A DNA stretch of 64,000 nucleotides from Clostridiales bacterium (GTDB lineage Bacteria; Bacillota; Clostridia; Oscillospirales; Oscillospiraceae), in NCBI GenBank assembly GCA_022764045.1, contig JALERU010000058.1, forward strand, positions 1 to 64,000, read 5' to 3'. The notes below the pieces were generated by a model, which was not told where the DNA came from, made no database searches, and saw nothing but the letters and a program-made list of their open reading frames with translations. Both the position numbers and the translations under genes were made by a program. Position 1 is the first letter of the stretch. Each line of letters starts with the position of its first letter. Below, in pieces: positions 7,001 to 14,958 of the stretch.

Positions 7001-10000
7001 CCTACGCCAAGGGCGCGGCGCCCAGCAACTACATAGCTTACCACGATGGCTGCTACTACGGCGGCAACTGGGCGTTGGTGGATGAAAAGGGTAACAAGGC
7101 GGACATCGGCCAGGTTGCCAACCCGACGGCGGTAACGGGAACCGGCGGGGACACCACCTATCACTTTAAGGTCAGCGACTATGACTTTGACTTCGATACC
7201 CAGCATTTCCCTCTCAGGCATGCGGGCGACTCCGGCGAGGTGACTGGCTACAACACCTACGTCCGCTGCTTTTCTGCGGGCTGTGTGCAGGTACTCAGCG
7301 TCTTCCCCAGGGTGCAGAAGGAGAGCGAGGCGAAAGTCGAGCTGAACACTACGGTCAGCAACCTGCGGCTTGAAACCCGCGCCGGGCAGGTGCTGGAAGC
7401 AAAGGCGGACGATGCGAGCAAGATCGAGCATGAGGTGAACAGGGGCGACAACAGCCGGAACGACCAGATCGTCCTGTACGCCCCCGGCACCCTGACCAAG
7501 GGCAGCGCCTTCAACGGGAAGTATAAGGGCAATGTTCCGAACACGACCACGGAAGGCTTCCTGGGCACCGACTACTGGACGACTTCCTACGATTGCAGCG
7601 CTTTCGCGGGCGACGAGATCTGGATCGTCAGCTACGGCATGATGAATCCCGGCAGCGACTATCGCACCAGATCCATGAACCTGCTCCAGCTGTTCGACAG
7701 CAGGGCGCTGCGTATCCGGGAGAAACCCAACCTCCGTCCGGAATATGACCCGGATTTTGGAGATGAAGCAGGAACTGCAAGCTACCTCTACGCCGCGGAC
7801 CCGGATTATCCGGAGGGCTACGATACCACCCACCAGGATGAAAGCGGGAAGTATGACGTGCTGAAGTACATGAACGGCGTCCGCGAGGAGGATCTGGCCT
7901 ACTCCACCGAGATTCCGGACGAAGAAGGCTACATCACGGTGACGGTGGATGGGAAAAGTGAGCGCATGAAGTGCGTCGGCGTGCTGATGGAGCTGCGCGG
8001 CTGCAACCTGCTGGGCGGCAAATACCAGTACCTGCGCATCCCGGTCAAGGTCAACGGGGACGACCCGGAGCTGGTGGGCAAGACCGTGGCCACCGTCAAC
8101 ACCTTCCGCGCCTGGTCGTATAATCTGGAAAAGAATGGAGAGAAAGTTACGTGGAAGAACGGCGTGTGGACAAACGGCGAAAACAAGCTGGACGGCTACA
8201 GCAAACCGGGTAACGAGACGAATGCCGAATTCTACAGCGGCCGGGCGGAGAACTCGACAAACGGCTCCCCTCTCGAGTATGTCAAGACCGAGTACAAGGA
8301 CGGCGAGAAGGTAAATGGGACCCACACCGGCACCCTGTCGGGCAACAGCCTGCTGATTCTGAGCTACAAAGCCCATGTCGGCATTACGGTGGATAAAAAG
8401 AATACCACTGGGAGCATCACTTACGACCAAAGCAAGGGGCAGAACGTGGTGGACTACCGGCTGCGCAATATTAAAACCGAGGTTTCCGACGCGACCCACC
8501 AGAAGGAAATGCCGCCCACCACACTGACGGTCAAGGCCGTTCTGGACGAGAAGAATACCACTGGCAAGCAGCGCATCTCGGTCGCCGCCGGCACCTACCG
8601 CATGAAGGGATATCAGACAGAAAACGCCACAGGCGAGCCGGAGGATATCCTGATCAGCTCCGATCAGGAGCACCCTACTACGCTGTGGTATAAGGATGCG
8701 AATCAGAAAAGCCATAAGATCACGGTCTATGCGCAGCGGGCGGCGAACGATCGGTCGGTCACGTTCACCATCCAGAACGCCCCGGTCGGCGTTGCCCTGC
8801 CGGACATCACCTTCCAGGCAAACTTCTCGGCGGTCACCGCCTTGAAGGAGAACGACACCATCCAGGCTAGCGCCTACATCAGCGGCGCGGGCGACCAGCG
8901 CGCCTACGACGTAGCCAAGGGCAATGAGGCCAACATCACCGTGGGCGTCGTGCTGGGCAGCGGCACCAATCTGACCAAGGCCGTGGATAAGCGGTACATT
9001 GAGTTGAACGGCGAGTTTGCGTATGATGTCGTCTATACCAACAGCGGCACCCAAACAATTGAACAGATGTTCTTCTACGATTTGCTCCCGAGTAATGGGG
9101 ACATCCGCGCCTCTCGGTTCGCCGGGAAGGCTACACTGGGTGAGGTTAAGGTAACAGTCACCCAGGATGAAGCGGGCGACGCCCCATTAACAGCCGACGT
9201 GTATTACAGCACCACCGAGTATGGAACGCTTTATGATATGGTCAAGACATTCGGCGGGACGTGGGTAGACGGAAAGCCTCGAGGAATGAATACACAGGCT
9301 ATACAGACGATGCTTTCAAATAACTTCAGGAAACTGGGAACCGTGAGCAGTACAGGGTTCCAGCTTGACAAAGCGTATAAAAATCTGTCCCCCGAGGAAA
9401 AGAACAAAATTACCGGCCTGTATGTGGTGGCGAACAACCTTTCCAAGATGCAGACGATCACCTTGGAATTTTCTGTGAAGCCCAATGGGAGCGAAGTCGG
9501 AAACCTCTACTGCAACATCGCCAACAGCTGGATTGCGAACAGCGGCACCCTGCCCCTGACCTCCAACCGAGTTGAAACCCAAACCATCGGCCGGACCATT
9601 TCCGGCGTGGTCTGGGCTGACCTGGATGGCGACGGTGTGCGGAAGACAAACGAAAAGGCAATTCCGAATGTCGAGTGCGCGCTGTTTAAGAAGGATGATA
9701 GCGGCAAGTATGTGCTGCAAACGCAAGATATTCAGGGGAATCCCATTGGAAAGCCCAGCGGAAGCGAAACCACGGGCACAGAAGGCACAGGCACAGGTAT
9801 TGTGACCACCGACGAGAATGGCGCCTACGCTTTCCACAGGCTCCCTGCGGGTGACTATGTGGTTGCCTTCAAGGGCGATGCGCTGCAGCCCTACAGCGAC
9901 GCCACCCAGTATCAGGTGCATAAGATGAATGACCCAAACACCAACGACGGCAAAAAGAACACCAGCACGTTCAATGGGATTGGCAGTGAGTATCGTTACT

Positions 10001-10245
10001 GCATTCACTATTGCGAGAATAGCAGCGATATCAAGCTGCACACCCTTAAGGAAATCCAAAGCGGCACAGTCCCCCTAACGAACGCGACGGAGACCGTTTC
10101 CAACCAGGACTTGGGCCTTGTGTATGGCTATGAACTGCCGGAGACCGGCGGGGAGGGCCTGCTGGGCTATGTGCTGGGCGGCGGACTTCTGGCGGTGGGG
10201 GCCCTGGTGGGCCTGCTCCTCCGCCGCGGAAGGGGGGCGGCATAA
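4093..10245 (+). CDS. Giant LPXTG surface adhesin with His/Cys repeats (probable pilus tip)
   Basis: A 2050-residue secreted, wall-anchored protein. The N-terminus has a basic stretch and the helix RIVFCLACGVVFCTTYALILPA, an export signal seen in giant clostridial surface proteins. Residues about 50-310 hold about nine copies of a motif in which HTH or HxH is followed 3-5 residues later by C(Y/F), each roughly paired with an upstream Cys-Gly (CGQ, CGE). The middle (about 330-1800) is beta-rich adhesin sequence without a domain I can name. Near 1835-1940 an SdrD-like B domain appears (SGVVWADLDGDGVRKTNE). The C-terminus is a canonical sorting signal: LPETGGEG, a hydrophobic helix and the tail RRGRGAA. 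The start ATG follows AGGAGA. It is the largest product of the operon, probably the tip or ligand-binding subunit. Confidence 0.88.
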   Translation: MGREKLTSRTAVRSRAGVWKRIVFCLACGVVFCTTYALILPAITLEKTELKCPYIVHTHTEACYDPAAAEPKKLLCGQADFVVHTHGPECRDEAGELCCPLPERKVHGHGPECYTKPLVCGQAEVAGHTHTDACYTWIESPEGEQVQGPLTCGEEETPGHTHTDDCYGPEELACGQEEIQLHTHDDGCYDWTEGPDGEKVRGDLNCDKLEVLEHVHQKGENGCFQTVTVPDTPTGDPTDQPTQGDPANPDQPADGGTASGEPGEPQPTCGKKEHVHEEGCYDHKGKLICELEAHTHDTECYLNQEEPSEDLLESGGGNKNPGGFSDKTWEELQEYKIYLGTKQGDGTWLLMDGEDEESSEVKAVVTLPEGTPEPKGHYLFIRKINPNEGFYPKKEAVKKEAGEINGYQCYTIRWIGEKKVDDGKPALDMKPLNSGLPEGEAATVEITYLKEGARLPGPAGGRKLLIYNSNDNDSLQDKVADTVKNVQVEGDFYKSFTFSTINAGPYVFVSKKLEKGYIQALSISNMVDGSAPFDKTGDLVNGQVGQIDKPGNDSGPSNHVVRSYDTIQYTLAATFGAREEGVTQETVKMYFELTLSKSATAARFDTSKMLWLGEKYSVEYLSESGNVIMIMAHNGKYYAPQKNEDDTVKRDENGFAQPDMTHELKINAYLSGSTAGRDSYKVSEGSIARQRLVGWTELQAKEGENILSGTQSFAAAVQVRNADNGEFFAPTFRLWLEGNEDNYGPETRNSEGSLTPATPEPGNKVDILNDDNHKKHQVTVSAGTNFNVRLGKNGDMSYKNWFDFSTGNVVKEPDRAELEHLAAFEENRGKSNPAEFTESGEPLDAGTQAKYQNYRYGRITCYGITLQLYNDTDNNPDANRASKGLKGFSLPVGDITFDLNFRSAAAKGSTSLDDTGAYPAILWDYNENVPANSSYSYSYVDPGRGKLITPNNGLGNGGRNLYWDGETRSPYAKGAAPSNYIAYHDGCYYGGNWALVDEKGNKADIGQVANPTAVTGTGGDTTYHFKVSDYDFDFDTQHFPLRHAGDSGEVTGYNTYVRCFSAGCVQVLSVFPRVQKESEAKVELNTTVSNLRLETRAGQVLEAKADDASKIEHEVNRGDNSRNDQIVLYAPGTLTKGSAFNGKYKGNVPNTTTEGFLGTDYWTTSYDCSAFAGDEIWIVSYGMMNPGSDYRTRSMNLLQLFDSRALRIREKPNLRPEYDPDFGDEAGTASYLYAADPDYPEGYDTTHQDESGKYDVLKYMNGVREEDLAYSTEIPDEEGYITVTVDGKSERMKCVGVLMELRGCNLLGGKYQYLRIPVKVNGDDPELVGKTVATVNTFRAWSYNLEKNGEKVTWKNGVWTNGENKLDGYSKPGNETNAEFYSGRAENSTNGSPLEYVKTEYKDGEKVNGTHTGTLSGNSLLILSYKAHVGITVDKKNTTGSITYDQSKGQNVVDYRLRNIKTEVSDATHQKEMPPTTLTVKAVLDEKNTTGKQRISVAAGTYRMKGYQTENATGEPEDILISSDQEHPTTLWYKDANQKSHKITVYAQRAANDRSVTFTIQNAPVGVALPDITFQANFSAVTALKENDTIQASAYISGAGDQRAYDVAKGNEANITVGVVLGSGTNLTKAVDKRYIELNGEFAYDVVYTNSGTQTIEQMFFYDLLPSNGDIRASRFAGKATLGEVKVTVTQDEAGDAPLTADVYYSTTEYGTLYDMVKTFGGTWVDGKPRGMNTQAIQTMLSNNFRKLGTVSSTGFQLDKAYKNLSPEEKNKITGLYVVANNLSKMQTITLEFSVKPNGSEVGNLYCNIANSWIANSGTLPLTSNRVETQTIGRTISGVVWADLDGDGVRKTNEKAIPNVECALFKKDDSGKYVLQTQDIQGNPIGKPSGSETTGTEGTGTGIVTTDENGAYAFHRLPAGDYVVAFKGDALQPYSDATQYQVHKMNDPNTNDGKKNTSTFNGIGSEYRYCIHYCENSSDIKLHTLKEIQSGTVPLTNATETVSNQDLGLVYGYELPETGGEGLLGYVLGGGLLAVGALVGLLLRRGRGAA

Positions 10246-10296
10246 CCCCACATGTCCCCTCACCCAACCAAAAAACAAACAGAAAGGAAAGAGACC

Positions 10297-11793
10297 ATGA
10301 AAAAATACAAAACCCTAACCAGCCTCCTCCTCGCCCTCACCCTCGCCCTCACCTTAGCCCTCCCAGCGTTGGCAGCGGAGGACACTGATACGGGCTCCAT
10401 TACGGTGAAAAATCCTTTGGCAGGTACCACGTACGATGCTTATCAGATCTTTGATGTGACCTATGTGCCGGGTGGTGGTACGGGAGCTCAGGCTGGAAGC
10501 TACAAGTATAGCATTGAAGGTGACTCTCCGTGGTTTGCTGTAGTCACGAAAACGAATGACGAAGGTAAGACTATATCAGCGGTTGCTGGCTTGAAGATTG
10601 AAGAAGACGGTGGAAAATATAATGTTACAGTTGATAAAAATGCTACTATTGCATTCAGCGCTGCTAACTTTGCCGCACAATTGAAGGAAGAATTAGCTAA
10701 AAATACGGCTGCATATCAAGATACACACTATGAGTTTAAAAACAATAACGGAACGCTAACCGCCACTGGTCTGCCCCTGGGATACTACCTGGTGACCAGC
10801 GGCACAGGCGCACTGTGCAACCTGACTACCACCACTCCAACCGCAGAGATCAACGAGAAAAACGATGTCCCCTTTGAAAAAACAGCCGACGCGGTAGACG
10901 TTGAAGTTGGTCAGGATGTACACTTTACCCTTAAGGGTAAAGTGCCCGCAACCACTGGATTCAAAGAGTATACATATAAAATGACCGATAAAATGTCTGA
11001 CGGCCTGACATTTAATCAGGATGTTACGGTTAAAATTGGTGGTGTGGATTATACGAAGGATGAAAATGTAAAAATCGCCTATGACAATCTTTCTGGCGAC
11101 ATAGCATTTCGGGTGACCATTAATGTCATGGCCCTGCAAGAAAAAGTCGGTGAGGATATTGAGGTTTCCTATAGTGCCAAGGTAAATGAAAAAGCGGTCA
11201 CTGTAATCAGCGAGAATACTGCTACCTTGGAGTATACTAATAACCCCGATGGGTCTACAAATAAGGTGACATCTGAAAAACAGGTATATAGCTACAAAAT
11301 TCAAATTTTGAAGCACGAAAGCGGCAATGAAAACAAGGTTCTGGAGGGAGCTCAGTTCCGACTGAGAAACGTTGATGATAATTATTATAAAGAAGTTAAA
11401 GGCACGACGGGAAGTGGGGCAATTACTGACATTGAATGGGTTGAAAATGCGGACCAGGCTACCACAGTGAAAACAGATGAAAATGGCCAGGCAGCGTTCA
11501 AGGGCCTGAAAGAGGGCACCTATGAGTTGGTCGAGGTAGAAGCACCTGACGGTTATAACAAGCTGAGCGGCCCGGTCACGATTGAAGTGAAAGGTGGCGA
11601 TGAGGCTTTGGCGTTGACAGACAAAGATGACATCACCGCAGCCCTCACCGTCACCGCCAAGGTAGCCAACAACAATGGCTCCGTCATCCCCTCCACCGGC
11701 GGCATCGGCACCACCATCTTCTACGTGGTGGGCGCAGTGCTGGTGGTGGGCGCCGGCGTCCTGCTGGTGACCAAAAAGCGGATGGAGGGCTGA
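10297..11793 (+). CDS. Major pilin, isopeptide-forming, sortase-anchored (SpaA-like)
   Basis: A 498-residue pilin. The start at 10297 follows AAAGGAAAG; the upstream in-frame ATG at 10252 lacks a binding site. A signal peptide (MKKYKTLTSLLLALTLALTL, cleaved after ALA near residue 28) is followed by an N-terminal domain, a D2-type isopeptide domain (about residues 200-335) and a C-terminal Cna-B domain with the E-box YELVEVEAPDGY, whose glutamate supports an internal Lys-Asn bond. The sorting signal is the variant IPSTGG, then a hydrophobic helix and KKRMEG. Domain order and size match shaft pilins polymerised by class C sortases, and such a sortase gene follows. The 9.9-11.6 kb stretch is less GC-rich than its flanks, as expected of a diversifying surface antigen. 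Confidence 0.88.
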   Translation: MKKYKTLTSLLLALTLALTLALPALAAEDTDTGSITVKNPLAGTTYDAYQIFDVTYVPGGGTGAQAGSYKYSIEGDSPWFAVVTKTNDEGKTISAVAGLKIEEDGGKYNVTVDKNATIAFSAANFAAQLKEELAKNTAAYQDTHYEFKNNNGTLTATGLPLGYYLVTSGTGALCNLTTTTPTAEINEKNDVPFEKTADAVDVEVGQDVHFTLKGKVPATTGFKEYTYKMTDKMSDGLTFNQDVTVKIGGVDYTKDENVKIAYDNLSGDIAFRVTINVMALQEKVGEDIEVSYSAKVNEKAVTVISENTATLEYTNNPDGSTNKVTSEKQVYSYKIQILKHESGNENKVLEGAQFRLRNVDDNYYKEVKGTTGSGAITDIEWVENADQATTVKTDENGQAAFKGLKEGTYELVEVEAPDGYNKLSGPVTIEVKGGDEALALTDKDDITAALTVTAKVANNNGSVIPSTGGIGTTIFYVVGAVLVVGAGVLLVTKKRMEG

Positions 11794-11905
11794 GCCCAGC
11801 CCCCACGGCTGCCACCCTAAGTGAAAACCCTGTTCGGCCCGCCGGGCCGGGGCAAGGTCCCCGGCCCCGGTGGGCTGCCCGGCACAGCGGTAAGGAGAGC
11901 GCTCC

Positions 11906-12766
11906 ATGAAACAAGGCAAACGAGCCACCAGGCTCCTCATACTGGTCTTTCTTGTAGGGCTGTCCCTGCTGCTGTACCCCTCCGTCAGCGACTACTGGAA
12001 TTCCTTCCACCAGTCCCAGGCCATTACCCAGTACGCCCAGGGGGTGGCAAAGCTGGACGACGGCACCTATGAACGCCTTTGGACCCAGGCCCAACGCTAT
12101 AACCAGGCCCTGACCACCAAGGCCGACCGATACGCCCTCTCCCCCCAGGAGGAGGCGGACTACAACACCCAGTTGGACGTGACCGGCGACGGGGTGATGG
12201 GCTATGTGGAGATCCCGGCCATCCGCTGCTCCCTGCCCATCTGCCACGGCACCGACGAGGCCGTGCTCCAGCGGGCCGTGGGGCACATTGCCGGCTCCTC
12301 CCTGCCCGTGGGCGGGGCGGGCAGCCACTGCGTCCTCTCGGGCCACCGGGGGCTGCCCAGCGCCAAGCTCTTCTCCAACCTGGACCAGATGGTGGAGGGG
12401 GACACCTTTTTCCTGCGGGTGCTGGACGAGACCCTGGCCTATGAGGTGGACCAGATCTTAATCGTGGACCCCCAGGACCTGAGCGCCCTGGCCCTGGTCC
12501 CCGGCCAGGACTACTGCACCCTGGTCACCTGCACCCCCTACGGGGTGAACACCCACCGGCTGCTGGTGCGGGGACACCGCGTGGCGGCGGTGGGAGACAA
12601 CGGACCCAGAATCACCGCCGACGCGGCGCAGATCGAGCCGGTGATGGTGGCCCCCTTGGTGGCGGCCCCCATGCTGCTGCTCCTGCTGGGGTGGGTGGTG
12701 GTCACCACAAACCGCAAGAAAAAATTTGGGAAAGGCGGGAACCATTGGAATGAAACCGACACGTAA
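11906..12766 (+). CDS. srtC: Class C (pilin-polymerising) sortase
   Basis: A 286-residue membrane transpeptidase that joins pilin subunits through their sorting signals. An N-terminal helix (about residues 9-26) and a C-terminal helix (about 246-266) flank the catalytic domain, the two-anchor layout typical of class C. The active residues are His147 (LSGHRGLPS), Cys209 (TLVTCTPYG) and Arg218 (NTHRLLVRGH). The segment around residues 90-100 (DVTGDGVMGYVEIP) lies where class C enzymes have the lid and first strand, but no clear DPF/W lid motif is seen. It lies between the major and minor pilin genes; its start follows AAGGAGAGCG. Substrates are probably the IPSTG and LPQTG pilins encoded on either side. 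Confidence 0.92.
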   Translation: MKQGKRATRLLILVFLVGLSLLLYPSVSDYWNSFHQSQAITQYAQGVAKLDDGTYERLWTQAQRYNQALTTKADRYALSPQEEADYNTQLDVTGDGVMGYVEIPAIRCSLPICHGTDEAVLQRAVGHIAGSSLPVGGAGSHCVLSGHRGLPSAKLFSNLDQMVEGDTFFLRVLDETLAYEVDQILIVDPQDLSALALVPGQDYCTLVTCTPYGVNTHRLLVRGHRVAAVGDNGPRITADAAQIEPVMVAPLVAAPMLLLLLGWVVVTTNRKKKFGKGGNHWNETDT

Positions 12767-13883
12767 CTTCCGGGCCCCACGGGCAGTCTTGGTGTGCCTG
12801 CTTCTGTACGCCCTCTGCCTGTCCCAGGGGGCCATGGCGGCGGAGTTTGGCACCGCGCAAACAGGAAGCCTCACCATCCAAAACAACACCGACAGCGGCA
12901 GCCCCCTGGCCGGGGCGGCCTTTCGGATCTATCGAGTGGCGGACTATCAAAAGAACACAGCCAACTTTACCCTGACCGAGACCTTTCGGAAGTATGCCGG
13001 CAAGGTCACCGGCCTGGACCGGCTGAACAACCTGGACAGCGCGGGCTGGCAGACCCTGGCCAGCACCCTGGCGGCCCAAGTGGCGGCGGACCAGGTGAAG
13101 ACAGACCACAGGGGAACCACCGACAGCAAAGGAACGCTGACCCTCTCCGACCTGCCAACGGGCCTCTACCTGGTGGCGGGCGATCCCCTGAAGGTGGGGA
13201 ATGACACCTACACCCCCGCCCCCATGCTGGTCTCCGTGCCCGTGCGGGACGAGGAGGCGTGGGAGTACCAGGTGACGGTGAACCCCAAGCAGGAAAAGAC
13301 CCACCACGACCCCGGAGGCAACTCCGGCACCACCAAGCGAAAGGTGGTCAAGGTCTGGCAGGACGACGGGGACAAGGGGGGCAAACGCCCAGCGGAAATC
13401 GTGGTGGCCCTGCTGAAAAACGGGCAGGTCCACGCCACCGTGACCCTGAACGCCGGCAACGGCTGGACCCACACCTGGACGGGCCTCAGCGACCGCCACC
13501 AGTGGCAGGTGGTGGAGCAGTCTGTGCCGGAGGGGTACACCGTTTCCGTGACCCAGTCGGGGCAGACCTTTTTGGTGACCAACACCGATCCGGGGACCCC
13601 GGTCGATCCGGATGATCCGGATGATCCTCCGCCCGGCCCCGACGACCCGGATGATCCAGATGACCCGGATAATCCATCGCCTGGCCCCGACGACCCGGAC
13701 AATCCCACCGACAAACCTGATAAACCCAACAAACCCAACAAGCCAAGCAAACCTAGCAAGCCCACCCTGCCCCAGACGGGGCAACTGAACTGGCCCATCC
13801 CGCTGCTGGCGGCGGCGGGGCTGGGGCTCTTCGCCGGGGGCTGGTACCTGTGGTTCGGAAAGAAGGACGACCATGAGGCGTAA
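12750..13883 (+). CDS. Minor pilin with Cna-B domain and Pro/Asp-rich stalk
   Basis: A 377-residue wall-anchored protein whose start overlaps the end of the class C sortase gene. A signal peptide (helix VLVCLLLYALCLS, cleavage after AMA) is followed by a prealbumin-like domain (residues about 35-180, with ATG-like LTLSDLPTGLYLV) and a Cna-B domain (about 200-280; KVVKVWQDDGDKGGKRP). A low-complexity stalk of PDDPDDP and KPNKPSKP repeats (about 285-345) leads to the sorting motif LPQTG, a hydrophobic helix and a short charged tail. The Pro/Asp stalk matches wall-spanning anchors, so this is likely the basal pilin that attaches the fibre to peptidoglycan. It overlaps the next sortase gene by 11 bases. 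Confidence 0.88.
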   Translation: MKPTRNFRAPRAVLVCLLLYALCLSQGAMAAEFGTAQTGSLTIQNNTDSGSPLAGAAFRIYRVADYQKNTANFTLTETFRKYAGKVTGLDRLNNLDSAGWQTLASTLAAQVAADQVKTDHRGTTDSKGTLTLSDLPTGLYLVAGDPLKVGNDTYTPAPMLVSVPVRDEEAWEYQVTVNPKQEKTHHDPGGNSGTTKRKVVKVWQDDGDKGGKRPAEIVVALLKNGQVHATVTLNAGNGWTHTWTGLSDRHQWQVVEQSVPEGYTVSVTQSGQTFLVTNTDPGTPVDPDDPDDPPPGPDDPDDPDDPDNPSPGPDDPDNPTDKPDKPNKPNKPSKPSKPTLPQTGQLNWPIPLLAAAGLGLFAGGWYLWFGKKDDHEA

Positions 13884-14460
13884 CGCGGGCGGAGTCTTGA
13901 TGGCCCTGGGTCTGTTGCTGGTGGCGGTGGCTCTGGGCCTGCTCCTGTGGAACCTGTGGGAGGCCCACCAGGCCCAGGCCTCGGTGGAGGAGCTGCTGCC
14001 TCAGGTGCTGGAGGAAATCCAGAAAGGGGAGCCGGTGGACCAGGGGGACGACCCGGCGGTGCCGGACCCGGTGAAGGAGATCGGCGGCCAGCGGGTGCTG
14101 GGGTGCCTTTCCGTGCCCAGGCTGGGGCTGACCCTGCCCGTGCTGGCCCAGTGGAACGACAGCCTGCTGCGGATGGCTCCCTGCCGCTATGCCGGGGGCC
14201 TGAACACCGGGGACCTGGTGATCGCGGGCCACAACTACCGGCGGCATTTCGCCTCCCTGTCCAAGCTCGTGCCAGAGGACCAGGTGGAGTTCACCGACCT
14301 GGATGGGGTCTCCCACTGGTATCAGGTGGAGGCCATAGACGTGCTGGAGGCCACTGCCGTGGAGGAAATGGTGGCAGGGGACTACCCCCTGACCCTCTTC
14401 ACCTGCACCTATGGGGGCAAGAACCGCCTGACGGTGCGCTGCGGGTGGTTGGAAAGCTAA
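13873..14460 (+). CDS. Second sortase, probable housekeeping/basal anchoring type
   Basis: A 195-residue sortase with one N-terminal membrane helix (residues 7-27) and no C-terminal helix, unlike the class C enzyme upstream. The catalytic residues are His120 (VIAGHNYRRH), Cys178 (LFTCTYGG) and Arg185 (KNRLTVRC). The sequence around the cysteine, TLFTCTxGGxxR, resembles class B/D-like sortases of clostridia, but I cannot assign the class firmly. It overlaps the minor pilin gene and ends the operon at a strong terminator. By analogy with pilus islands that carry two sortases, it may anchor the finished fibre or the LPQTG minor pilin to the wall. Confidence 0.85.
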   Translation: MRRNAGGVLMALGLLLVAVALGLLLWNLWEAHQAQASVEELLPQVLEEIQKGEPVDQGDDPAVPDPVKEIGGQRVLGCLSVPRLGLTLPVLAQWNDSLLRMAPCRYAGGLNTGDLVIAGHNYRRHFASLSKLVPEDQVEFTDLDGVSHWYQVEAIDVLEATAVEEMVAGDYPLTLFTCTYGGKNRLTVRCGWLES

Positions 14461-14477
14461 ACAAGACAGGAAAACAA

Positions 14478-14508
14478 GAAGAGACGGGAGGAAGCTCCCG
14501 TCTCTTTT
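14478..14508 (+). terminator. Terminator of the pilus operon
   Basis: Perfect 10-bp stem GAGACGGGAG/CTCCCGTCTC with a 4-base loop, followed by TTTT, 20 bp after the last sortase stop codon. Confidence 0.88.
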
Positions 14509-14519
14509 GGTGTGGAACA

Positions 14520-14700
14520 GAACCGCCCCGCCGGGTGTGAACCGGTCCAGGACCACCAGGTCGGCCAGGGGCCGGAGCACCAGCCGGACGAGGACCGAGG
14601 CGAAGGGAAGGGTGCCTCCCGTGAGAACCCGTCCGCCGCTGGGCTTGTCTACCCCACCGATGATGTGGAGCAGGGTGAATTCCCCGGTGACAATTTTGTC
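14520..14700 (-). pseudogene. Degenerate ABC-transporter ATPase fragment
   Basis: On the minus strand the stretch reads TLLHIIGGVDKPSGGRVLTGG, matching the sequence just after the Walker A motif of MacB/LolD-type ATPases (TLLHIIGGVDKPTSG), and further on LADLVVLDRF. The Walker A itself and all later motifs are missing, and no start or ribosome binding site is present. It fills the gap between two converging transcription units, which otherwise holds only terminators and a repeat. Confidence 0.4.
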
Positions 14701-14730
14701 ACAATGGAGGGCTTCTTTGCCTTGAGACAG

Positions 14731-14766
14731 AAAAAAGCCAGGGCCTCGGAAAAACGAGGCCCTGGC
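14731..14766 (-). terminator. Terminator of the putrescine catabolic genes
   Basis: A 12-bp perfect stem (GCCAGGGCCTCG/CGAGGCCCTGGC) with a 5-base loop is followed on the minus strand by TTTTTT. It lies about 190 bases after the aldehyde dehydrogenase stop. Confidence 0.85.
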
Positions 14767-14812
14767 TTGCGCGCGTGGCGAAAGACCGAAGTCAGCCGCC
14801 GGGGAAAGAAAG

Positions 14813-14958
14813 GTCATACGAAAACTCGTTAAAAAACTTTCGTTTTTTATCGCGCGAAGCGCGTCGGGTTTTGTATGAGACGGGGCGGTGCGAAGCACCG
14901 CCAGCACGCGTAGCGTGCGTGTTTCAAATGAAAGAATTTCATTTGAAATTAGTATCAG
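14813..14958. repeat. Structured intergenic repeat, copy A
   Basis: One of three copies of a multi-hairpin element. It starts TCATAC, has an AT-rich hairpin (AACTCG...), the conserved box ATGAGACGG (about 14875-14883), GC-rich hairpins (GGCGGTGC/GCACCGCC and GCACGC/GCGTGC), an AT-rich hairpin (TTTCAAATGAAA...TTTCATTTGAAA) and the end AGTATCAG. It overlaps the stop codon of the aldehyde dehydrogenase by 4 bases. Confidence 0.7.

Noticed and set aside
6394-9054. An 886-codon open frame antisense to the giant adhesin
   Set aside because: It lies opposite a gene with clear signal, domain and sorting motifs, has no ribosome binding site, and its composition is that of a mirrored GC-rich frame.
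13590-13760. Tandem short repeats (GATCCGGATGATCC-like), considered as a repeat array or CRISPR-like
   Set aside because: They encode the in-frame Pro/Asp and Pro/Lys stalk of the minor pilin; there are no spacers and no cas genes.
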